NCBI GenBank assembly: GCA_000729835.1 | Contig: JFHB01000037.1 | Location: 1-64,000 of the forward strand | DNA: 64,000 nucleotides | Reading direction: 5' to 3' | DNA from: Atkinsonella hypoxylon | Taxonomy: Eukaryota; Ascomycota; Sordariomycetes; Hypocreales; Clavicipitaceae | Part shown: piece after piece, positions 54,886 through 64,000 of the stretch | How positions within the stretch are numbered: position 1 is the first letter of the stretch | Layout of the letters: each line of letters begins with the position of its first letter | Position numbers and translations under genes: made by a program | The notes under the pieces: model-generated | What the model saw: only the letters and a program-made list of their open reading frames with translations | Databases searched by the model: none | What the model was told of the DNA's origin: nothing

Positions 54886-57575
54886 CTGACCCCTCCTTTT
54901 CAGTTGGTGTCGCCCGGTACGGAATATATGGGGAGGGAATTGTCACCGAACCTTACTTGATTGAGACTTGTACAGGAACTTCACTTCTTCTATTACGCGG
55001 TACAGCTTCCGACGGGGTAGGACCATCGCTTTCTCACCCAACGCTCACTGCCGCTCACTGCGATCACGAAGCCTCCCACCTTTCTTCCACGCTAGTAAAC
55101 TTCTCCAGGACTTGCCTCAGCATGCGATCGATACATTCCAGTGAAGATAGCGACGACGCGCCCGTCTTCCCTCGTAATTCCGACAATTACATCGCCTTCC
55201 AGATGAAACATAGTGTGTTGCAGAGCTGCAACTGTTCACGTTAGATTTTGCTGTAAACCAGCCAACTAATGGTGCCGATTTGTACTGTGACCGCAATGAT
55301 CCATTTTCTAGGACTAGCCTGTGGCGTGGAAACCAATATGCGAGTTTGCAGACGTTGGTGCTTTGGACCCAACAATGGCAAGACGGCTTTTTCATTCATG
55401 CTGTGATCGAATTGATTACTTAGTATGTACCCACAGGCAACGATTCTCTTGTCTTGCTCCTCTGAGTGCAAGTGAAAAAGGGTCTTCTTATACTTTGTCC
55501 TACTAGGTGGAAATAGTCTAGAGACATGCAATGCATGCAGGCAATTGTCGGAAAGGTCCTTGGCCGCTATTGTCCCAACCGCAGTTATGCAACGGTGAAC
55601 CATTGAAGTACGGACCGAAAACTCTTGTTGTGAGATACCAAGTTGGTCAACCTAATAGACCATGGCCAAGAGTATTGAAGCTAGAGCAGCGTTAATGGCG
55701 AATAGGTGAGGATAGTCTCGTGCGGATATCCCAGGAGTCGTTCTGTCGTCAGGTGCTTATTCTTTGCTAGCCAGAAAAAAAATATGGATTTACCCTGAAT
55801 GCAAATGCGCAAGCTCGCCGCTAAAGGATTAGTCTAAGTTGTTCGTCGCAATAGTTTATCCAGAGTATGCGGTATCGGCCCAAACATATCTTTTACTGGG
55901 CACAGTTCATAATGCCTCGGTAAGCATATGGGTAGGTCTCTGCCAGTTATAGGTTGATGACTAGTATCAGGAAAAGTGCTCATCATTTACAGGACGAGGT
56001 GCACTTCACTTCCGTCATTAGTAGAGCCACGATGAGTTCCTTGTAAATGTGCTTGACAAAGGGGTTCAGCGGCTTCTCTTGTGTGTACTAATATAAATAT
56101 AGTGTCTGGAAACGTCGGACCGGAGGATGTCGAATGGCCACTGAGTGTCCTGCCTGCCTTCATCATGGTGCTCATGCCTATGAACGTGGACGATGACCTG
56201 GCGCCGGGAGGAGTAGGGTGGACAGCAGAGATGTTGGCTGGTGGAATGGCGAAAGCGGCTTGTGCTAATCTCGCGGTGGTTGGAGCCCACGGGTTACCGG
56301 AAATGGAGGCATGAGACATGATGCCCACACATCTGATGGGCACGTAAATTTCCCACATCTGATGATGGCTCCTTTCTATTACGGAGTAAATGTCGTGAAT
56401 TGGCATGTGATTGAGCGAGGAGATTCACGTGCCAACCTCGATATAATAGAATTCATAGCACTTTCCCCATATGTAAAAAAGTACATAGCACATACGGAAT
56501 ATACTTCTCCTATGTAGGTACCGAAGGTAGCTCTGAGACATTCCTAATCATTGAGCCAATGATGGGGAAAGTTATAAGATGAAAGTCCCCTACTCTAATC
56601 TTGTCACTAACGTGTATAGCACGTCCGCCTTGAGAATATATGTATATCCGGAATAGTAGTTTCGCATATCGTGTTAAGCATCGCTTGCCCCCTGTAAGTA
56701 CGCATCATTGCAAAATAAACAAGGGTCGGACTGGGGGGTCTGTGTCGTGTGCTTTCTCGGCTTTTGCATACGTAACGCCGCCTAGGGCTGCAAGGATCCG
56801 CGGCCATTTCGGCTGTTCATCGTCGAGTGCAAATAATTAGCAAATGGCCATTCCTAGCATGGATTTTCCGTGTCTGACTTGGCTTTCTTCTTTTATAGTA
56901 CTGAAATAGACCGCAATAGAAGCATGAACGATTCTCTCTTCGGTTACCAAGAGGTACTTTATGGATTTTGCGATTCTTTTGGCGAGCAAAGGTCACGCGA
57001 GGTCTAGCAAGGGGGATGTACGGACTAGTGTAGGACCTACAAAGCTTAGGCACGTAGGCTAAGACATTTTGAGGCGCGCGGGAAAGAGAGTTCCTCCTGG
57101 CGGGCGCTAGTGACTTGGCCACGCTAAGCTATAGGACTCTGTAGTATCGCTAGTTGGAGAGCCCTGGCCTGTACCGCGGTCTAGAATGTTACCATTAAAC
57201 GCATCTCATTATTCTTAACGATCAAAGGAATAACCATATTTATGTACAACCTTGTGGTGTAGTACCTACGACTTGGTAAGCAACCCAACGCCGGACCAAC
57301 CAAGCGACTGACTGTGATTGGCCGTAGGAATCGAACAAAGAACGCCACGCGCGGCCAATGGCAACCATTTCATTTCAGAAACTTCCAGTTCCCACTTTTA
57401 TGCCGGGAAGAAGTTGCCGTGCGGGTCTGGCTTACGTATCCCTAACTTCCTATCTGGGTGTCAAGCCCAACCTCACCCATGACCCCATTAGACATCAATT
57501 GCGTGGTCAGAGTTTCTCCAGTCTCCAGAGTGAAATCAGGCGGGCCGGAGCTAGAGTGGCTGTTGTCCAGCCTTG

Positions 57576-57669
57576 AAGCCGTCAAGCCGTCAAGCCGTCA
57601 AGCCGTCAAGCCATCAAGCCATCAAGCCATGAAGCAAGCTATCGAGCCATCAAGTCGTCAAGTCATGAA
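57576..57669. repeat. AGCCGTCA 8-bp minisatellite
   Basis: Four AGCCGTCA units, then AGCCATCA twice, AGCCATGA, and decaying variants (AGCCATCA, AGTCGTCA, AGTCATGA) up to 57669. It lies 145 bp upstream of the sulfatase-like start codon. Variants differ mainly by transitions. Confidence 0.9.
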
Positions 57670-57813
57670 CGCGTCGGATGGCGACGTGGAAAGGGGCCTC
57701 TTTGTATACATGATAAAAAAGTGCGAATGACGCTGCGTAGTAGTTTTCGTCTTTCTCGTCTTTTTGTAAGTACGCGTGGGCCCACGCCTTGGGTCCAACA
57801 TTGAATCATCATA

Positions 57814-60517
57814 ATGACTGCCGTTCCTCTCCTTCCTTCGCATCAGCGCTTCATTTTCTCCCTTCTCATTGTTTCCAGCGTCTTGTCCAAGTTGCTGCAC
57901 ATCTATCAGCATCGATCGCTTCCATTATACGCTCTCGTTTTCTATGGGCCGACCTTTTTCATTGAAGAGACTGTGCTTTTCATTGTCATCTGGCTACTCC
58001 AACACAAGACTTCGGGCTGGCCTAAAACACTGGCCCTGGGTGTCTCGGGGACTCTTGCGCATGTAACCCCTTCCTCTATCCATCCTCTTTACTTGTGCAC
58101 GAAGACGCACCCCGATTGACTTCTTCTGCTCTCACCGCTAACAGTCATTCTCACCCTCAGATGCATTGACCTCGTCGCTACTGCCTCACAAGTTAGCTTC
58201 CACATCGCCACTGGAGGCGAGATTCGCTGGGACGCCGCCCGAACTGTTGGATCCAATGATGCGGGACTCAAGCTCATTCTCGACGGGCTGTTTCCTGCCG
58301 TTATTGCGGCGGTAGCCATGGTCGTCATTTCGTGGTCTGCCTCCGGTCTCATTAACCGCCTTATGGGACGGTGGCTTGGATCGCTGTTTGACTTCATCTT
58401 GCGCGGCAGTTCCTCCAAGAATCATTTCGTCATGGTCGCCACGCGCTTCAACAAGGCCCAAATGTGGACTATCCTCGGTCTGCTTTACACCACGCTTCTA
58501 TGGAGCATTCGTCCGGCCATACCATATGACCACATGACAGGCGCTTTACCTTTCGTCATGATGAGCCATACTGTCGCTTTGAATGACGACAGTGACGGTA
58601 GTTCGTTCCCGCTGCAGTCGTTGCTGGACAAGGCCAACAGAGACTCTTCAACCCAACGTCAAAAGGAATGGAAGCTTGGCCAAGACTCATCTCATAAAAA
58701 CCCTCTGCATCATTCCCAAGGCCCGCCTTCTTGGGCGAAGGGTGACTTGCCTCCTGGATTTGAGCGCTGGAAATACCGAAGCTCCACCGACAACGCTACG
58801 CAAACCCATAGTCGATATCTTTACGATCCAAGGCAAGACCCTATAAAAATCAGTAATGTAGACCAAAAACTTCTGAATCCACTTCAGTTAGCCTTAGAAG
58901 GCCGCGAAATTCCGATTCATCACATCATGTTTGTCTTTCTAGAAAGCGGCAGAAAAGACATCTTTCCATTCAGGAAGAATACTCGTTTATACGAGACAAT
59001 TCTCCAAACCAACGGTGGGAACGGATCAGAGAACACATCGACGGAACTTTCTGATCTGGAGGACAAGTTATCGCGCTTGACACCCGTGGCGGAGCAGCTC
59101 ACAGGGAAGTGGTCGGGTTTCGGTAATTCCACAACAGAGCAGATGACAGGTGGTATCAGCATCGACGGTGTTTTGACTGGGAGCACTCTCAGTGCCAAGT
59201 CACGCGTAGTCAATTACTGTGGCATTGGACCGATGCCAGTGGACTTTGTCACGGAAAATAACATGACGCCCTACCAGCCGTGCTTGATGCACATCATGGA
59301 CCTGTTCAACCGACGCAAAAACAGCTCGTCTGACTCTGGTGTCCTCGAAAGGGAGTGGAACACCATATATATGCAATCTGTGACCAATTCGTTCCAGGAC
59401 CAGTTTAAGCTCATGGATCGCATGGGTTTCAACGAGACGTTTTATAGCGAAGATCTTGAGAAACATCCGGGCATGGAGAAGATTAATTATTTCGGGTAAG
59501 AGCGCTGGCGTATGCTGCTCAGATTATGGATAGATTCCAAGCATCGCTAACTGTTTTTTAGATTCCCAGAGACAGAGATCTTGCCTTATATGAAGGACGC
59601 CATTAATCGAACTCTGAGCGCAAACAAGCGCCTGTTCTTGTCTCATTTTACGAGCACGACCCATCACCCTTGGAGAACACCCAAAGACTTTCCTCAAGAG
59701 CAATATTTAGGGTACAAGGGCCCTTTGTCAAAAAACAGGGATCTAGACAAGTACTTGAATGCCGTCCGCTTTGTCGATGGCTGGCTAGGTACTCTGATGG
59801 GGCTGCTGGACGAAGCCAATATTGCTAATCAGACGCTGACAATATTTGTGGGAGACCAGTACGTTGCACGCATTTGTACTCCATATTGTGGCAGACAATA
59901 GGCTAACAGACCATGGCAGTGGACATGCCTTTGCGCAAGAATCGGAACTCAAAGGAACCTTCCATAACCCACACATCAGCAACTTCCGCGTGCCCCTTTT
60001 GTTTCATCATCCTCTGTTGCCGCGCATTCATCTCACGGCCAACACCTCTACGGTGTCCATTCTCCCTACCATCCTGGATCTCCTCATCAGCACTGGGTCA
60101 CTAAATGCTGCAGATAGTGAGATTGCCAGCGACTTGGTCCACGAGTATGAAGGCCAGTCGCTCATCCGACCCTTCCAAACCACCCGTGACGGTCGCGAGG
60201 CGTGGAACTTTGGTATTATCAACGCAGGCGGCACGATTCTAAGCGTAGCGTCGGCGGAATCTCCCTTTCGCATCGCCATACCTCTCGCTACCAATGTGGA
60301 GTTTTATTTCACCAACCTGGCCACAGATCCTTACGAAAAGTCTCCTATCAAAGCTTGGACCATGGATCGGCTGTCCGACAAGGTCCAAAAGGAGCATGGT
60401 GATGCTGCATTGGAGTGGGCGGTCAAAGCAGAAGGGGTCGGCCGGTGGTGGGTAAAGAGGCAGAAACAGCTCTGGAGTTCGAGCCCCGATCATCGAAGCG
60501 CCGCACCATCTTCATGA
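57814..60517 (+). CDS. Multi-pass membrane protein with sulfatase/LTA-synthase-like domain
   Basis: Alkaline-phosphatase-superfamily protein: about six N-terminal membrane segments followed by an extracytoplasmic sulfatase fold. Exons 57814-58039, 58145-59495, 59562-59858 and 59920-60517 give 823 residues. The first donor (GTGTCT) is weak and was chosen because it is the only one that keeps frame. Membrane part: FIFSLLIVSSVLSKLLHIY, FFIEETVLFIVIWLL, LDGLFPAVIAAVAMVVISW. Sulfatase part: IMFVFLESGRKDIFPF (metal/nucleophile region), LFLSHFTSTTHHPWRTP and GDHGHAFAQE, where the third intron splits the metal-binding His codon of DHG. Several N-glycosylation sequons lie between. Fungal members are poorly studied; a phosphoglycol- or phosphoethanolamine-transferase role at the cell surface is inference. 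Confidence 0.88.
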
Positions 60518-61499
60518 CCCCAGGTTTTTTTTTTGTTTCCTTTTGCGACGGAAAAATACTCGCTGTGCGATGAGACGCTCGAGAAGTGGCTCGAGAAGTG
60601 GCAAGTAGCGCACCATGGGAGCCTTATGGCGAGACAGCTCCTGCAAGCTACAGGAGGCTGACATATTTGCGACGCGCTGTTTTAAGGTGAAGCGAAGCTT
60701 ACATAGAGCCTTGCCCGGCTTCATATTCTCGAAAAAGTTCCTCGATCTATCGGGGATTATAAATATTTGCGACGGAGGAGGAACAACTGGATACGTACAT
60801 ATTGGCTAAAGCTTCCCGAAAACAAAAGTAACAACAGATTTGTAAACAGCGATATCCTGTGCGCCGTACGTTGAAATGGCGCAGCTATGTGCGAGTCTCA
60901 TAATGTGACAATCTCGCTACCGAAGAGGATGATTATCAGCTGCTGGGAGATCTCTTTCGGTAACTATGCCAACTGTGACCCAGACCTATCCCTCAATTAG
61001 GTCCCGACCGTTGCACTCACTATTAGCCTGACCGTCAATTTCGTCGAATTAGTTAGCCTCTTCTGTTGAATCCCGACCGATGCGTTGGGTGATGGCCGGC
61101 TCAAATGGACCTCGATTGTTGATTCAACCACATCCAAGCCCGGAGTAAAATCAAGATTAGCGATATTAACATTCTAATACTGGTACCCTTCTGGGTTCAG
61201 CCATGGTAATATCATCGTATACCATTTAGTAATATCATTTTCTTGAGACTATAGTTACTCGTATCTCTGCACCAGCTTTGATCTCCGTGCTTCATTTTGT
61301 TCGCTATGCGCACCCCTTTTGCTCCCATTTTTGTAGAACTGATTTGGCTGTAACGGCAAAATACGTACAAGGCCGCTTCGAGACATTGTTCACGTCCAAA
61401 ATAGAATAGAATCGCATGGTCTCTAATTTTGTATACATGTCTCCTCGAATGTACATGTAGTGAAGCAATCCAACGTTGTTGAGTGCTTGCGTGACAGTA
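60518..61499. other. Gene-free region downstream of the sulfatase-like gene
   Basis: 3' flank of the sulfatase-like gene. No intact gene; short frames only. The direct repeat CGAGAAGTGGCTCGAGAAGTGG lies near 60580-60601. Probably contains the lost 3' part of the ABC relic, no longer recognisable. Confidence 0.5.
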
Positions 61500-62069
61500 C
61501 ATCACATAGCGTACTCGCGTTGAACTGACGTTCTGGCCAGTTGCGTCAGGGAGCTCAACCAGATTTGCGGGTTGTGGTGATGCGCGGTATGAGATCTTTG
61601 GTATATGGACGTTCTCAACTTTGATGGATCTAGTGTAGTCGAGAAAGTCGAGGATTGTCAAGATGAGGGAGATTTTGCCACTGAATGCGACAACTCGCCT
61701 GCTTGGTGCCCCAGTTCATCGGTCAATTTGCAATTCTTACCACACTGTCCGACCAATAACTGCTACTTCCTGGGCAGGCTTGATATCAAGATAGACGTTG
61801 CGCAGGGAGGGGATGGAACCGTCGGAGCTGCCGGCCAAGACTCTATTCATGATTTGACCGCATCAGTGAAAGACGAAACTTTTGCGACAGGCTTGCTTAA
61901 ATGTAAAGGAAAATTTCGTTCGCTGTGTGGACATAACAGCATCCAGTGAGGTCTTACGGTTGATCCAATGTGCTAAGAGAGGTCCTAGCGTGTCACCGAG
62001 TTGGATGATGTTTAGCATTGCAAAGCCTAATGCACCCGGAGAAGTAGAGTATCTGATGCAGAGAGAAAT
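61500..62069 (-). pseudogene. Relic of an ABC-C (MRP-type) transporter: end of TMD2 and start of NBD2
   Basis: Three minus-strand segments in order match full-size fungal multidrug-resistance-associated transporters. First, RYSTSPGALGFAMLNIIQL then GDTLGPLLAHWIN (last helices of TMD2, about 62069-61940). Second, SIPSLRNVYLDIKPAQEVAV followed by IGRT (NBD2 entry, about 61815-61745). Third, GKISLILTILDFLDYTRSIK then VENVHIPKIS and LVELPD (about 61680-61500). A consensus 60-nt intron (GTAAGA...TTCAG, 61740-61681) still falls inside the Walker A codons. Spliced, it would read GRTVCGKI, with the fourth Gly and the final Ser/Thr of GxxGxGK[ST] replaced. Stops interrupt the frame between segments one and two. 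The N-terminal half, the signature motif and Walker B are not found nearby. Confidence 0.78.
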
Positions 62070-62837
62070 TTAGACCAAATTCGTCTCTTAGCGCAATCTT
62101 AGACACAACGAGATCCGAAACAAAACAAAGCCATCGCTAAATGAGGGACGAAGAAAGTCCATGGATAGAAGGCATCCACGGATGAAGATGAAGCAAGATA
62201 TGATTAACCACATTAAAAGATTAGAGAGCACTTGAGCTTTCTTAGCTCTTTCCAAATGCCATGTGCCTCAGTATGTCTGGAAGGAGCGGCATGTGTGGAA
62301 GGCGCGCCAGGGTCGTCATGCAGCAAGTGGTAGAACTGGTTGGCTTTGGCGAACTTTGAATTTAGCCAAGTGTGAATTGGCTTCTTGAAGAAATGTGCAA
62401 TAGGACTTGGAATGCAGGTCTATGAAAAGGTTAAATCACTTTGCTGCTTGGCATCCTGACCATGGAGGATTACAGAGAGCACGTTTTATTCACATTGTAC
62501 CATCAGTTTCACGGCAAGACATCGCAGGGGTCAATTTTCCTCACCAAACACCCGTCAGGTCAAGCTCCCCGCACTGGCAGTTCAGACCAGAAGGATTTTC
62601 TCACCGTGTAGAAAAATAAAACGATACTGTAACAAGGGCGATTCTCAGTCCCAAATTACAGTGCATATAATATAATAACACTGTAAAAGCAGGGATCTTT
62701 CAAGGCGGTCAGAGAACGGCCGAATCATACGCGATTGGCATTGCCCTCAGGTACCCAGGTACCGCTTGACACAATCATCAACTCAGGAAGGGTCGCTCCA
62801 CCTGCTCTCGCCAGACATGGCAGCAGCAAGTCCATGC
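62070..62837. other. Relic-like flank upstream of PAB1
   Basis: Minus-strand frame at about 62213-62416 reads protein-like (KKPIHTWLNSKFAKANQFYH, then HGIWKELRKLKCSLIF) without a start codon or a recognised family. A hydrophobic stretch (MWLIISCFIFIRGCLL) follows in another frame. It could be more of the decayed transporter or of another lost gene. The rest is AT-rich. Confidence 0.35.
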
Positions 62838-63222
62838 AAAAAAAAAAAAGAGAAAAAAAAATAAACCAAGTCCGAAGGAAATTTCCTCTCCTTTCCCACA
62901 CAACCACCACCTTATATCAAAACACCCAAAAATTCAACGCGAGTCGGTTCAGAGGTACGGTCCTAGACCAGGTTCTCTGTTCTTGCTCTTGTTCATCAAC
63001 AACCAAAAAACATTCAAAAAAAATTTAAAAATTTTAAAAAAACCTAACCCTTTCCCTGCCTTTGCGCAGACACTGTCTCCCACAAACACGATTAGTCTTT
63101 GAGTCCGGCTTCTTTGTCGCTGCTCAACTCATCTACGTGTCTTCCTCCTTCTGCCACGCGTCTTCACTCGGTGCGGGAACTAAGTGCAGGACTGTTTGTC
63201 GTTGTTGGATCACTGCTAAACC
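62838..63222 (+). promoter_or_regulatory. A-rich probable 5' leader of PAB1
   Basis: Two oligo(A)-dominated tracts precede the poly(A)-binding protein gene: 62838-62861 (A12, GAG, A9) and 63003-63052 (runs of A5-A8 separated by TTC or TTT). Poly(A)-binding proteins are known in mammals and other eukaryotes to bind A-rich sequence in their own 5' UTR and repress translation, so these tracts are candidates for such feedback. Whether they are transcribed is not known from the sequence. Confidence 0.45.
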
Positions 63223-63359
63223 TGTATGTGGTTTTTTTTTTTTTTTTTCGCTCACACCAACTATCTCATTCATGGGATAGTCAGCAGCAACCTTGGCCAC
63301 GTTAACTTACCACCTGGACTGCGCACTGCCACTGACAACCTGCTTGCCTTTACATCTAG
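63223..63359 (+). other. Candidate 5' UTR intron of PAB1
   Basis: GTATGTGG at 63223 and ACATCTAG ending at 63359 form a plausible intron that contains a T17 tract (63232-63248). Its removal would put the A-rich leader 33 nt plus upstream exon sequence from the start codon. Placement is by consensus only. Confidence 0.4.
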
Positions 63360-63383
63360 TTTTATCCATCTTCGATATCTTGA

Positions 63384-64000
<617 letters not shown>

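Larger units (their letters stand above)
53751..57813. other. 4-kb gene-free, repeat-bearing region
   Basis: Between the divergent HUL5 and sulfatase-like genes. It holds an 11-bp tandem repeat (54011-54049), a CCTAGGTA cluster (54291-54328), MITE copy 2 (54501-54817), a 12-bp inverted repeat directly beside it (54832-54885), a GC-richer island at about 56090-56320 with coding-like frames on both strands, and an 8-bp minisatellite (57576-57669). Frames up to 139 codons exist but none is recognisable. The region looks like transposon-prone, gene-poor DNA. Confidence 0.55.

Noticed and set aside
57576..57669. Possible CRISPR array
   Set aside because: Units are directly adjacent 8-mers with no spacers, in a eukaryotic genome; it is a minisatellite.
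61605..61949. 114-codon plus-strand frame
   Set aside because: It is the antisense shadow of the ABC-C relic, whose minus-strand frames match a known family.

Overview
This window is nuclear DNA of a filamentous ascomycete, most likely a sordariomycete close to Hypocreales. Genes have short introns (about 45-110 nt, GTRNGT...YAG). Intergenic regions are long and carry A/T homopolymers and the short CCTAGGTA and TACGGAGTA motifs. Recognisable proteins (MED13, ENP2, EFM7, a Mac1/GRISEA-like copper-fist factor, an AmdX-like zinc-finger factor) have typical Pezizomycotina architecture. No bacterial operon, CRISPR array, rRNA or tRNA gene was found. Exon junctions were placed by hand; in every multi-exon gene reported as intact, the exon lengths add up to an uninterrupted reading frame.

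Layout. 0.7-4.7 kb: mitochondrial ribosomal protein bL33m (+) and a 971-residue coiled-coil protein (-). 4.7-6.8 kb: non-coding, with a 396-bp MITE-like element (copy 1). 6.8-14.7 kb: a small single-pass membrane protein, ENP2 and MED13. 15.5-23 kb: an F-box protein, a PTS1-bearing nitronate monooxygenase and a C2H2/fungal_trans factor. 23-26.2 kb: gene-free. 26.2-40.9 kb: a run of minus-strand genes (PhyH-type dioxygenase, EFM7, an RS-rich protein, a copper-fist regulator, SR140/U2SURP, a PTS1-bearing FAD amine oxidase, TATA-binding protein). 40.9-44.5 kb: gene-free. 44.5-53.8 kb: ETF-ubiquinone oxidoreductase (-), a frameshifted SRPK-like kinase (+) and HECT ligase HUL5 (-). 53.8-57.8 kb: gene-free, with a second, truncated MITE copy and minisatellites. 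57.8-60.5 kb: a membrane-anchored sulfatase/LTA-synthase-like protein. 60.5-63.4 kb: relic zone with a decayed ABC-C transporter. 63.4-64 kb: start of the poly(A)-binding protein gene, cut by the window edge.

Most genes are single-copy housekeeping genes: transcription (TBP, MED13), splicing (U2SURP), ribosome biogenesis (ENP2), mitochondrial translation and electron transfer (bL33m, ETF-QO), translation-factor methylation (EFM7) and mRNA metabolism (PAB1). No biosynthetic cluster or defence island is visible.

The least expected material is four things. A shared non-autonomous element family lies at 5.55 and 54.5 kb. A protein kinase is broken only by a 5-bp tandem duplication in its catalytic loop. 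A degraded multidrug-type ABC transporter still keeps an intron inside its Walker A codons. An A-rich leader sits in front of PAB1. I found nothing I would call a wholly new system.
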